NCBI GenBank assembly: GCA_002416125.1 | Contig: DIBU01000008.1 | Coordinates: 138,919 to 202,918 of the forward strand | From: Halieaceae bacterium UBA5044 | Lineage (GTDB): Bacteria > Pseudomonadota > Gammaproteobacteria > Pseudomonadales > Halieaceae | Length of the DNA stretch: 64,000 bases | Direction of reading: 5' to 3' | Part shown: piece by piece, positions 28,263 through 36,539 of the stretch | Position numbering within the stretch: the first letter of the stretch is position 1 | Layout: each line of letters starts with the position of its first letter | The notes under the pieces: model-generated | Seen by the model: the letters and a program-made list of their open reading frames with translations, nothing else | Database searches by the model: none | Told to the model about the DNA's origin: nothing | Position numbers and translations under genes: made by a program

Positions 28263-29395
28263 CAGTTGCCCTCGTCGGCGGTGGCGCCCACCGTCGCGGT
28301 GATCACCACCGGCATGCCCGGGCGCACCTGCTGCAGGCCGCGCACGATGACGCGGTCACCCGCTGCCAACCCGTCCGTCACCAGCACCATGTCGTCAACC
28401 CGCTCACCGAGTTGCAGGTTATTGCGCTGCACGGTGTTCTGGTCCGACACCACCAGCACAAACGCACCCTGCTGGTCCGCCTGCACTGCGGCGAGGGGCA
28501 CGAACAGCCCCTCTTCCAGCGCCGTGTCCTGCAGGGTGACGCGCACATACTGCCCGGGCACCAGCAGGCCATAGGGGTTGGGAATGCGGGCGCGGGCCTC
28601 CATGGTGCCGGTGGTTGCGTCAATGCGGTTGCCGAAGTAGTCAATCTGCCCCACTTCGGGGTATTCCAGACCATCGGCAAGCTCCAGGGTCACCTCGACG
28701 CCCTGCAGGTCATCCACCGAGGGATTCGCGGTTACCCGCTGGCTGATCTGGTCAATGTAGGTGGCTTCCGATACCTGGAACAGCGCCTCGATAGGGTCGA
28801 TGCTGACCAGCGTAGTGAGATCGCCGCTACTCGGACCCACCAGATCGCCGGGGCTTACCTGGCTGCGCCCGATGCGACCGCTGATCGGCGCTTTAATGGT
28901 GGTAAACCCGAGGTTGACCTCCGCGGCCTTCACCTGCGCCTGGGCCGCCTCGATACGGGCATCGGCATCCAGCTTCAGTGCCGTAAGATTGTCCATCTCC
29001 ACCTGGGAAATTGCACCTTTCGGCAGCAACTCCAGGCCGCGCCGATAGTTGCGCTCGGCATTGTTCTGGTTGGCTTTCGCCGCAGCGAGGTCTGCCCGGG
29101 CTATGGCCAGCGCCGCAGCATACTCCGCAGGGTCGATCACATAGAGCACGTCACCCGCCTCTACCTGCTCCCCCTCAACAAAACGGCGCTCCTGCAGGTA
29201 ACCGCTGACACTGGCACGGATGGTCACATCATCGCGGGCAACCAGGCGCCCCACATACACCGAGCGCGCCTGGTAGGGCTCTATCCGGACTGTGTCCACC
29301 ACCACACCCACCGGCGGAGGCGGTGGTGCGGGCTCGGAGCAGGCAATCAGCGTGAGCACGCTGAATGCGGCCGTTGCGCGAATCACTAACGTCAT
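28262..29395 (-). CDS. RND efflux periplasmic adaptor lipoprotein
   Basis: A 377-residue membrane fusion protein partner of the following RND permease. I chose the ATG at 29395, giving a lipoprotein signal with lipobox LIAC near residue 19 ([22 protein letters not shown]); the frame upstream to 29491 lacks a leader. Family motifs include the barrel-sandwich hybrid [22 protein letters not shown], an alpha-helical hairpin around 95-145, [20 protein letters not shown] and GQYVRVTL. It anchors the pump to the outer membrane channel. Confidence 0.92.
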   Translation of the reverse strand: MTLVIRATAAFSVLTLIACSEPAPPPPPVGVVVDTVRIEPYQARSVYVGRLVARDDVTIRASVSGYLQERRFVEGEQVEAGDVLYVIDPAEYAAALAIARADLAAAKANQNNAERNYRRGLELLPKGAISQVEMDNLTALKLDADARIEAAQAQVKAAEVNLGFTTIKAPISGRIGRSQVSPGDLVGPSSGDLTTLVSIDPIEALFQVSEATYIDQISQRVTANPSVDDLQGVEVTLELADGLEYPEVGQIDYFGNRIDATTGTMEARARIPNPYGLLVPGQYVRVTLQDTALEEGLFVPLAAVQADQQGAFVLVVSDQNTVQRNNLQLGERVDDMVLVTDGLAAGDRVIVRGLQQVRPGMPVVITATVGATADEGN

Positions 29396-29491
29396 GCCTG
29401 ACACGCCAAGCCCCCCGATGTTGTCGACAAGCCACTGTAACAGAGCCCGGGGGGCGGGGAAAAACAGATGGCACCAGAGACTGCCAGGCAC

Positions 29492-29525
29492 AAAAAAACC
29501 GCCCGGCCGTAGCGGGGCGGTTTTT
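29492..29525 (-). terminator. Intrinsic terminator after the cytochrome c gene (also works on the plus strand)
   Basis: CCGCCC (29499-29504) pairs with GGGCGG (29515-29520). The stem is flanked by a run of seven As on the left and five Ts on the right, so it reads as a terminator in both directions. It separates the cytochrome gene from the downstream efflux operon. Confidence 0.85.
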
Positions 29526-29539
29526 CACAACACTCGAGC

Positions 29540-29968
29540 TTACTGGCTCTTCTCGACCATGAAATCGACCGCAGCCATCACTTCCTCATCGGAGCAGCTC
29601 ATGCAACCGCCCTTGGCGATCATGCCGGTGCCCGGAATGCCGTTGATGCCGTGGTCATGCAGCACATCCATACCCTTGGCAATGCGCTCCGCCCAGACCG
29701 TGGCGTCGCCCACTACCGGGGCCCCGCCGGCGCCGGTCATATGGCAGGCCATGCAGGCCGCGTTGTAGACTTCCTCGCCCGAGCGAGCGACCGCGGCTGC
29801 ACCCGCCGCTGCGGCGCCGGCGCAGGTGGCGTCACCCTGCAGACACACTTCACCCATCGGCTTGATGCGCTCTTCAATGGCAGCCCTCTGGCTGTCCGAA
29901 AGCTCGATAGCACCTGCCGCCATGGCTGCACACAGTGCCACTACACTCACTACAAATCGGCTCATCAC
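29540..29968 (-). CDS. Cytochrome c5-like periplasmic cytochrome c
   Basis: A 142-residue monohaem c-type cytochrome. A signal peptide (about 1-21) leads to a domain with the haem-attachment motif CMACH at residues 72-76 (NAACMACHMTGAGGAP). A candidate axial Met lies in IPGTGMIAKGGCMSCSDEEV, whose second Cys pair is typical of cytochrome c5. It shuttles electrons to terminal oxidases. An extra Cys pair in VCLQGDATCAG before the haem domain may form a disulfide. An in-frame ATG one codon downstream is equally usable. Confidence 0.88.
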   Translation of the reverse strand: MMSRFVVSVVALCAAMAAGAIELSDSQRAAIEERIKPMGEVCLQGDATCAGAAAAGAAAVARSGEEVYNAACMACHMTGAGGAPVVGDATVWAERIAKGMDVLHDHGINGIPGTGMIAKGGCMSCSDEEVMAAVDFMVEKSQ

Positions 29969-30109
29969 AACAGAGTCCTCTGGTTACTGGCCGCGCATTA
30001 TAGCCAGTTATGCGCCGCGGGAAAACTCGCCATTGCGGGCCGCTGGCACGGGCGCGGGGTTTGCCCGTACCATAGCTGCAAACATCCGCACACAACCCGG
30101 AGCACCCGC

Positions 30110-30748
30110 ATGAAACTCTACACCTACGACCCAGCCCCCAACCCACGCCGCCTGCAGCTGTTCCTCGACTACAAGGGCATAAAGCTGGACACGGTCCAGA
30201 TCGACATGATGAAACAGGCCCAGTTCGAGGAGAGCTTCCGCAAGGTCAACCCGATGTGTACCGTCCCGGCACTGGCACTGGATGATGGCACGGTGCTCAC
30301 CGAGGTCATCGGCACCTGCGTCTATCTTGAAGCGCTCTATCCCGAAAAGCCGCTGCTGGGTACCACCGCATTGGAGAAAGCCCAAGTGATCAGCTGGAAC
30401 CACCGCCTCTTCAACAGCATGTTCCACGCGATTGCCGAAGTGTTCCGCAACGGCAATCCCGCCTTCGCCGACCGTGCCCTGCCGGGGCCGATGAAGGTGG
30501 CGCAAATTCCGGCCCTGGTTGACCGCGGCAAACAACGCCTGGAAGCCGGCTGGCGCATGGTGGACCGCGCGCTGGCGAAAAGTCCCTTCCTTGCCGGCGA
30601 GCATTTCTCACTCGCGGACATCGACCTGCTGGTATGCGTCGAGTTTGCCGGCTGGATCAAGGCCGCCGTGCCCGATGAGTGCAGCCACATCCACGCCTGG
30701 CTACCGCGCGCCAAGGCGGCCCTTGAGGCAGCCGCTGGCGAGCAGTGA
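30110..30748 (+). CDS. Glutathione S-transferase family protein
   Basis: A 212-residue cytosolic GST fold protein. The thioredoxin-like N-terminal domain (MKLYTYDPAPNPRRLQLFLDYKG, VNPMCTVPALALDDGTVLTE with the cis-Pro and glutathione gamma-glutamyl-binding region) is followed by the all-helical domain ending SPFLAGEHFSLADIDLLVCVEF. The ATG at 30110 fits the family start exactly; the open frame reaches much further upstream but overlaps the divergent cytochrome gene, which is clearly real. Substrate unknown. Confidence 0.9.
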   Translation: MKLYTYDPAPNPRRLQLFLDYKGIKLDTVQIDMMKQAQFEESFRKVNPMCTVPALALDDGTVLTEVIGTCVYLEALYPEKPLLGTTALEKAQVISWNHRLFNSMFHAIAEVFRNGNPAFADRALPGPMKVAQIPALVDRGKQRLEAGWRMVDRALAKSPFLAGEHFSLADIDLLVCVEFAGWIKAAVPDECSHIHAWLPRAKAALEAAAGEQ

Positions 30749-30844
30749 ACCGCGCTGGCGCCGGGGCCCGGAGCCTGTCGGCGCCCAGCTCACTGCCCCC
30801 ATTTGCCTGCGGCGGGGCTGTGCAAATTCGGTTATAACAGCACC

Positions 30845-31897
30845 ATGCAGACAGTCACCCCGCCAACCCGAACCCTGTGCGGCGCGCTCCTCGCAAGCAT
30901 GCTGGCCCTGGCGGCATGCGGTGAGGCGCCGGCGGATGCCGCATTGTCGGACTACGTGCAGCGGCTGGAGCGCACTCTGGGGCAGACGGCACCCCAACCC
31001 CAACTGCCCACCCTGCCGAGGCTTCCTGCGCGCGGTGAGCTGAAGCTTGCGCTGGAAAGTGGCAACCTGGGCACGCTCGACTTTCTCGCCCTCACAGGCT
31101 GCGCCGTGCAGGTCACCATCGGCAAACGCAACAGCAGCCTGGGCATTATGTCCAGCGACTCCCAGCGCCTGCTGCTGGAGCTGGAGTTCCTGCAATTGGC
31201 GCCCGACTGTATCGCCTACCAGCGCAGCCAGGGAGAAGCCGCACTGGCCGAGCTTCTGGAAGACGCCCATGCACAGAAGCGGCAACAGCTGCCGGCGCTG
31301 ATCTTCAATGCCACCCTGGGTGGCCCCGAATATCGCGCCCTGTGGCGACCGCCGGACCATCTGCGAACGTACCCGGCGAATACCAGCAGCGCGCCGCTGA
31401 CCGCGCTGTCCAGCATCAATGCCAGCGTCCGGCGCTGGCTCGCTGGCGACTACCGCGCCGACAATATGGCGTTCGAGCTGCAGCTCAGTGAGATCGCGCT
31501 GGGGGATGGCGGCGCCCTGCTCCGCGCCCAGGCACTTCAGGCTGGCTGGCTGCAGGCCGGGGATGCCTTACTGGCGCAGCAACGCGCGGCGGGGCCCCTG
31601 TGCAGCGAGCGCATTCGCCCGGCGGCGGCGGATACACTGGGCAACGTGATCGAGAAGTTTTTTGTCGGTGAGGTACAGCCCTGGTCCGCGGACCTCGGCC
31701 GCCGCCAACACGAACTCCTGCCGCTGGTGCAGGCGCTCGAACAGGAGATCGATTCCGCCCTGCCCCCCGCCTATCGCGACTGGCAGCGCCAGCGAGACAC
31801 CAGGCTGACAGACTGGGCAGAGGCGCCGAAACGCCATGTGGCAGCGCTGCAGGCCACCCTTGAACCCTGCGGCGGCCTGGGTCAGCGAGCCGGTTGA
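30845..31897 (+). CDS. DUF3080 family lipoprotein
   Basis: A 350-residue putative lipoprotein of the DUF3080 family, found in marine gammaproteobacteria; function unknown. From the ATG at 30845 a lipobox LAAC lies at about residues 22-25 (LLASMLALAACGEAP). The body is rich in helices, with LDFLALTGCAVQVTIGKRNSSLG and a long LQLAPDCIAYQ segment recognisable from the family. Cysteines near 100, 130 and the C-terminus (LEPCGG) may form disulfides in the periplasm. It ends close to a second lipoprotein gene on the same strand. Confidence 0.8.
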   Translation: MQTVTPPTRTLCGALLASMLALAACGEAPADAALSDYVQRLERTLGQTAPQPQLPTLPRLPARGELKLALESGNLGTLDFLALTGCAVQVTIGKRNSSLGIMSSDSQRLLLELEFLQLAPDCIAYQRSQGEAALAELLEDAHAQKRQQLPALIFNATLGGPEYRALWRPPDHLRTYPANTSSAPLTALSSINASVRRWLAGDYRADNMAFELQLSEIALGDGGALLRAQALQAGWLQAGDALLAQQRAAGPLCSERIRPAAADTLGNVIEKFFVGEVQPWSADLGRRQHELLPLVQALEQEIDSALPPAYRDWQRQRDTRLTDWAEAPKRHVAALQATLEPCGGLGQRAG

Positions 31898-32001
31898 TAC
31901 CCGGCCTCGGCCGGATAATCAGCGGGAAACTCTGCCGCGCTCAGGGAGTCCAACAGGTATGGCAGACACCATTCACGCACCACAACACCCAGGGGTACCC
32001 C

Positions 32002-32622
32002 GTGACAAAACGACTGAACATCTTCAAAGCCGCCTGCGCAGGCAGTCTCGCGCTGCTACTGGCAGCCTGTGCCAGCGGCCCACCGAAGCCGGATGTTGAC
32101 TACAACCCGAGCTATGACTTCAGCGAGGTGCGCAGCGTCGCGTTCCTTGAAGACTCCGGCACCGTGGCGGGGGACAACCCGCTGCAGCTCAGCGATATGC
32201 AGAAGGAGCGCATCGACACGGCCATTCGCCACGCCCTGTCACTGAAAGGTATCGCGCTGGTGGAAGATCCTGCGGATGCCGACATGCTGGTCAGCTGGCA
32301 CCTGCTCACCCAGTTCAAGACGGATGTACAGACCTACGACCGCCCCGGCTACATGGGCATGTACTACGGCTACAATCGCTACAGCCTGTACAACTGCTGG
32401 TCCTGCATGGGCATGTCCACCGAGGTCAGCGTACGCGATTACACCGAGGGCACCTTCATCGTGGATATGATCGATCCGGCCATGAAGCGCTCCGTGTGGC
32501 GCGGCGTCACCCACTCGCGCCTGACCGGCAAACAGCTGCAGGACCAGTCGCGCTACAACGAGGCAGCGGAGGTCATTTTCGCGGCCTTCCCCCCGGGCCC
32601 GGAAGCTGCCGGCGACCAGTAG
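32002..32622 (+). CDS. DUF4136 domain lipoprotein
   Basis: A 206-residue lipoprotein. I chose GTG at 32002 (AGGGG upstream), which places the lipobox LAAC near residue 20 (SLALLLAACASGPPK). The mature part shows the DUF4136 pattern: VDYNPSYDFSEVRSVAFLED, an ADMLVSWHLLTQFKT strand, and the C-terminal LIVDMIDPA-like FIVDMIDPAMKRSVWRGVTHSRL. A Tyr/Gly-rich insertion (MGMYYGYNRYSLYNCWSC) precedes this. Function is unknown; members sit in the cell envelope. Confidence 0.82.
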   Translation: MTKRLNIFKAACAGSLALLLAACASGPPKPDVDYNPSYDFSEVRSVAFLEDSGTVAGDNPLQLSDMQKERIDTAIRHALSLKGIALVEDPADADMLVSWHLLTQFKTDVQTYDRPGYMGMYYGYNRYSLYNCWSCMGMSTEVSVRDYTEGTFIVDMIDPAMKRSVWRGVTHSRLTGKQLQDQSRYNEAAEVIFAAFPPGPEAAGDQ

Positions 32623-32671
32623 CCGGCCGCTGGGGATGCCCGCACCCGGCAGAGCACCGGCTTTTCGTCTA

Positions 32672-32700
32672 TTGAGCGCCGTGAGCGCCTTTGCTATAGT
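32672..32700 (+). promoter_or_regulatory. Promoter of the tRNA-Arg gene
   Basis: TTGAGC (32672-32677) and TATAGT (32695-32700) are spaced by 17 bases. The tRNA starts about 50 bases downstream of the expected start site. Confidence 0.6.
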
Positions 32701-32757
32701 CCGCTCCCCCCAAGCGGGGTGCGGGCTGCGGCACCAGCCACCCGCAACCGCCGTTTT

Positions 32758-32834
<77 letters not shown>

Positions 32835-32853
32835 CCAACTTGTGGTGGCTCTC

Positions 32854-32928
32854 CCCAATTAGCGCCATGGAACCGCCGTTTACATTGACCTTGTCGCGAT
32901 CGAGGCTGAGGTTGAGGCGACGAATGAA
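32854..32928 (-). pseudogene. Thiolase fragment (remnant)
   Basis: The minus strand encodes FIRRLNLSLDRDKVNVNGG followed by SMALIG, which matches the C-terminal thiolase motif (DPDKVNVNGGAIALGHP) over about 25 residues. The glycine-histidine loop that should follow is lost, and no other thiolase sequence surrounds it. The remnant starts only 20 bases from the tRNA-Arg 3' end. It is most simply explained as the stub left by a deletion or rearrangement. Confidence 0.7.
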
Positions 32929-33048
32929 CTTCCCGGCAACCACCTCCGTCGATAATATATGCTTCAGCCTTCAGCCATGCGTCATGTCTTCAGGTTTGAT
33001 TAAAACATGGGGCCGGTTACGGGTTCACGGGGAGCGTACTGTGGTCAC

Positions 33049-33852
33049 TCAAGCGTCACGGTAATTCGGGACTCTGCGTTCGGCGAAGGCGGCCATGCCC
33101 TCGCGCGCGTCCACGGTCTGGCTGCAGAGAATCTGGTTGCGATCTTCCACCGCGATCGCCGCCTCCAGAGACCCAATATCGATATTGATGTTCAGGGCCT
33201 CCTTGGATAGACGTAACCCCAACGGGGAATTGGTAAGCATCAGTTCCAGATCTTCCTGAATCGCCGCCTCAAGCTGCCCGGGCTCCACAACCTGCGATAC
33301 CAGCCCTACCGCCAGCGAACGCTGCGCATTGATGAACTTGCCGGTGAGAATCAGCTCCGCTGCCAGGGACGCCCCCACCAGGCGAGGCAGGAAGTAGGAT
33401 GAACCCATGTCGCAGCCCCCCAACCCTATCCGTATGTAGGCACAATTCATCTTCGCCGAGGTGTCGGCAACACGGATATCCGAAGCCAGTGCAAGGGAGA
33501 ACCCGCCGCCGCAGGCCGCGCCATTTATCAGGGAGATTATGGGCTGCGGGCATCGCCGCATGGCGATGTAGATCTCCGCAATCGAGCGCTGGAACGCGAG
33601 GCCCTGTTGCACAGTGCCCAGATCCTGCGTTTCGTCGGCCTTGAGATCCAGCCCGGCACAGAATGCGCGGCCTGCGCCTCTCAACACGACGATCCTGCGC
33701 TCAGGGCGCGTGGCAAGCCCACGGAAGTAGTCTCTCAACTCGGTGACCATCGCGGGATTCAACGCATTCAGTGCTTTCGGGCGATTAAGGGTCACCCAGT
33801 CGACTGCGCCCTTTTCTTCTATGATCAGATTTGCGGGTTCGCCTGTGTGCAT
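33049..33852 (-). CDS. Enoyl-CoA hydratase/isomerase (crotonase) family protein
   Basis: A 267-residue crotonase-fold protein that binds acyl-CoA. The oxyanion-hole segments AGRAFCAGLDLKA and INGAACGGGFSLALASD are visible. The two glutamates that catalyse hydration in classical enzymes are replaced: the position after GGGF is Ser, and the loop NCAYIRIGLGGCDMG has no Glu. It is therefore probably not a simple hydratase and may be an isomerase or another crotonase activity. It lies in a cluster of acyl-CoA genes and remnants. Confidence 0.85.
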   Translation of the reverse strand: MHTGEPANLIIEEKGAVDWVTLNRPKALNALNPAMVTELRDYFRGLATRPERRIVVLRGAGRAFCAGLDLKADETQDLGTVQQGLAFQRSIAEIYIAMRRCPQPIISLINGAACGGGFSLALASDIRVADTSAKMNCAYIRIGLGGCDMGSSYFLPRLVGASLAAELILTGKFINAQRSLAVGLVSQVVEPGQLEAAIQEDLELMLTNSPLGLRLSKEALNINIDIGSLEAAIAVEDRNQILCSQTVDAREGMAAFAERRVPNYRDA

Positions 33853-33893
33853 GACGTCACTCTCCAGCTTCGACTCTGTTTTATCGACGGTGA

Positions 33894-34658
33894 TTAATTC
33901 TGTAGACGGCCGGCACTCATAACGTCTCCCCTACGCTTCTCCAGCGCAGTTTTACTCACCGTCTCCGCGTGTTCGCGACTTACTTTGTCCTCGTAAACAA
34001 GCCCTTCATCCAGGCCGTGGTTCAACGAATAGTCGATAAGATGCTGCACCGCTTTCAGGGTGGCATGATCTGCAGCCTGGATCTCCCTTGCGAGTTCAAG
34101 CGCGTGCGGCATCAGCTCATCTGCCTTCAACACACGGTTTACCAGGCCCCACCTCTCTGCCGTTTCGGCATCCAGGTATTTGCCAGTGAAGCTCAGCTCC
34201 CTGGCCCTCGAGGCGCCTATCAGCCTCGCGAGACGCTGGCTGAGACCCCAGCCCGGCACCACACCCATTCTTACATGGGTGTCTGCAAAACGGGCGTGCT
34301 CAGAAGCGATCAGGATGTCGCACATGAGGGCGATCTCGAAAGCGCCCGTGACGGCGAAGCCGTTGATGGCGCCAATGAGCGGCTTGCCTAGATGACGGAT
34401 GGCATCATGCATCTCCGATCCGTTAGCGGCCCCGGATTGCAGCCCGGTTTGCGCCAACTCCTTGAGATCCAGTCCTGCGGAAAAGGCGCGACCCGCACCG
34501 GTGAGAATGACTACATCGGTGGCCGGGTCGCTGGCGAGCCTTGTGAACTCCCGCGCTATCGCTGCGCGTAACTCCAGCGATAGCGCGTTCAATTGCTCCG
34601 GCCTGTTGAGGGTGAGCGTGGTCACCCCGTTGTCTGTATGACTGAGTAGTACACCCAT
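33894..34658 (-). CDS. Enoyl-CoA hydratase-related crotonase family protein
   Basis: A 254-residue crotonase-fold protein. I chose the ATG at 34658 (MGVLLSHTDNGVTTLTLNRPEQLNAL), preceded by GGAG; the longer frame reaches into remnant sequence. The motif INGFAVTGAFEIALMCD keeps the first catalytic Glu, while the second position reads FADTHVRMGVVPGWG, with His in place of Glu. It is 41 bases from the other crotonase gene, same strand, so the two likely form a unit. Its upstream neighbour is an SDR pseudogene that was probably once part of the same operon. Confidence 0.85.
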   Translation of the reverse strand: MGVLLSHTDNGVTTLTLNRPEQLNALSLELRAAIAREFTRLASDPATDVVILTGAGRAFSAGLDLKELAQTGLQSGAANGSEMHDAIRHLGKPLIGAINGFAVTGAFEIALMCDILIASEHARFADTHVRMGVVPGWGLSQRLARLIGASRARELSFTGKYLDAETAERWGLVNRVLKADELMPHALELAREIQAADHATLKAVQHLIDYSLNHGLDEGLVYEDKVSREHAETVSKTALEKRRGDVMSAGRLQN

Positions 34659-34693
34659 CACTTTTCTCCGCGTGAGTAGCCGACTGAACGCAC

Positions 34694-35000
34694 TTACCGG
34701 GCAGCCATGCGAATCGCGCCATCCAGGCGGATACATTCGCCATTCAAGTAGTCATTTTCCGCGATGTGCAGCGCCAAAGCGGCTATTTCAGCCGGTTCAC
34801 CCAGGCGCTTGGGATATTCCACCTGATCACCCAGCGCCTTGACCATCTCTGGTCCATCGCCTTCGACGCAGTATACGCAGCCTGACCAATCTGGCCATCA
34901 TGGGCGGCCACCGAGGCAGCATTGACTATACAGCCATGACCGCCATCATTGTTGAACGCTGGCACAGGGCGTCGTTGCTGACGCGCCAACGCCTGTACCG
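34694..35000 (-). pseudogene. SDR 3-hydroxyacyl-CoA dehydrogenase pseudogene
   Basis: Two pieces of a short-chain dehydrogenase remain in different frames on the minus strand. The upstream piece (about 34860-34960) encodes [19 protein letters not shown] then TASKA, containing the YxxxK active site. The downstream piece encodes [38 protein letters not shown] and [14 protein letters not shown], ending at the stop at 34694. The middle part and the cofactor-binding N-terminus are missing. The pattern fits type-2 3-hydroxyacyl-CoA dehydrogenases. Confidence 0.85.
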
Positions 35001-35151
35001 GCCGGAAACGTTTCCCGTCTGTGTGAGCGTGTAACCAAATGTATATTTTTCTGGGCGGTTGCATCATGGACGCGCTCCCGCATCCACCTCAGACTCAGGG
35101 GCTATCCGCACAGGTCCGAGCGTTGGTGACCGTCTGCCAAAGGAGAATAGC

Positions 35152-36312
35152 ATGCGTCAATTTACTGAAGAGCAAATCATGTTCCGCGATGCCTATCGCA
35201 AGTTTCTTGAAACGGAGATAGCGCCCCATGTTGAGAAATGGCGCGAACAGGGCATCGTAGACCGCGAAGCATTCGAGAAAGCGGGTGCACACGGTTTTCT
35301 GATGATCTGGCCTGATGAGCGATATGGCGGGCTCGGTGACCGGGATTTTCGCTACGAGCAGATCATTATTGAAGAGAGTGCCCGTGCGGGTACCGGAGAG
35401 TGGTTCAACACGCTCCACAGCCGCCTGGTAGGCCCCTACTTCGACCATTTCGGCACCGATGAACAAAAGCAGCGGTGGCTACCTGACTGTGTCTCCGGCA
35501 AGAAAATTCTCGCCATTGCCATGACCGAACCGGATGCGGGCAGCGATCTGGCTGGCATGCGCACCACCCTCCTGCCGGACGGTGACGACTACGTTCTGAA
35601 CGGGTCGAAGACGTACATTTCAAACGGCATCAACGCTGACCTGGTGATTGTCGCCGGCAAGTCAGATCCGGAGAACAACCCCCATGCGATGACACTGTGT
35701 GTTGTCGAGCGTGGCATGGAAGGCTTCGAGCGCGGACGCAACCTCGACAAAATGGGCATGAAAGCCCAGGACACCGCGGAGCTGTTCTTCAACAATGTCA
35801 GAATCCCCAAAGAGAACGTTCTGGGCGAAGTCGGTCACGGCTTCTTTTACCTGATGCAGGGGCTCGCTGAGGAGCGATTGATTGGTGCGGTTGGCTCCGC
35901 CATCAATGCCCGGCGCGCGTTCGACCTGACCAGGAACTTCGTCATGGAGCGCAAGGTGTTTGGCAAGCCGCTCTCCAACATGCAGAACACCCAGTTCAAA
36001 ATGGCCGAAATGGACGCGGAGATTGACCTTGTGCAAACCTATGTTGACCACTGTGTCGCAGAGCACAACGAAGGTCGACTGAGCGTCAATATGGCGGCGA
36101 AGGCAAAGCTGCAGGCCACCGAAATAGAGTGGCGCATGCTGGACCTGGGGGTGCAGTTGCACGGCGGCTCGGGCTATATGAAGGAATACCCGATCTGCAC
36201 CATGTTTACCGATGCACGCATCAATCGCATTCTGGCCGGTAGCTCCGAGATCATGAAGTTGATCATTGGTCGGGATATCTTCTCCGAGCGCTACAGCAGC
36301 CTGTTGGACTGA
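35152..36312 (+). CDS. Acyl-CoA dehydrogenase
   Basis: A 386-residue FAD acyl-CoA dehydrogenase. The start at 35152 (AAGGAGA upstream) gives MRQFTEEQIMFRDAYRKFLE. The FAD/substrate motif AMTEPDAGSDLAGMRTT is near residues 122-138, LNGSKTYISNG near 155, and the catalytic Glu lies in the C-terminal HGGSGYMKEYPICTMF, followed by RILAGSSEIMK. It performs the first oxidation of beta-oxidation. It is divergent from the crotonase pair and separated from it by SDR remnants, so its pathway may have decayed partly. Confidence 0.92.
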   Translation: MRQFTEEQIMFRDAYRKFLETEIAPHVEKWREQGIVDREAFEKAGAHGFLMIWPDERYGGLGDRDFRYEQIIIEESARAGTGEWFNTLHSRLVGPYFDHFGTDEQKQRWLPDCVSGKKILAIAMTEPDAGSDLAGMRTTLLPDGDDYVLNGSKTYISNGINADLVIVAGKSDPENNPHAMTLCVVERGMEGFERGRNLDKMGMKAQDTAELFFNNVRIPKENVLGEVGHGFFYLMQGLAEERLIGAVGSAINARRAFDLTRNFVMERKVFGKPLSNMQNTQFKMAEMDAEIDLVQTYVDHCVAEHNEGRLSVNMAAKAKLQATEIEWRMLDLGVQLHGGSGYMKEYPICTMFTDARINRILAGSSEIMKLIIGRDIFSERYSSLLD

Positions 36313-36408
36313 GTATCAATGCGCGCAGCAATCAATTTGGCCCACGGTTACCGTGGTGACGCGTGGTGAGGAAGTGAGCCTGCACCTCGAACACTGGACA
36401 GGCCGTTT

Positions 36409-36495
36409 GAAGCGGTGGCAGAGGTCGCGGTGATCGGTATACCAAATGAGCCGCTCGGCGAGGCGTTGATGGCATTGGTTGTTCTCAAACCCGAC
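36409..36495 (+). pseudogene. Acyl-CoA ligase C-terminal fragment (remnant)
   Basis: This stretch encodes EAVAEVAVIGIPNEPLGEA and then LMALVVLKPD, 29 codons that match the C-terminal domain of AMP-binding acyl-CoA ligases (typically HPAVAEVAVIGVPDEKWGE...). No AMP-binding core precedes it and the frame runs straight into non-ligase sequence. It lies between the two acyl-CoA dehydrogenase genes, a place where an intact ligase gene would be expected in such clusters. Confidence 0.75.
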
Positions 36496-36539
36496 CCAGC
36501 TTGCAGCAGAGTCATCAGCCCATCAAGGGATCAAAAACA

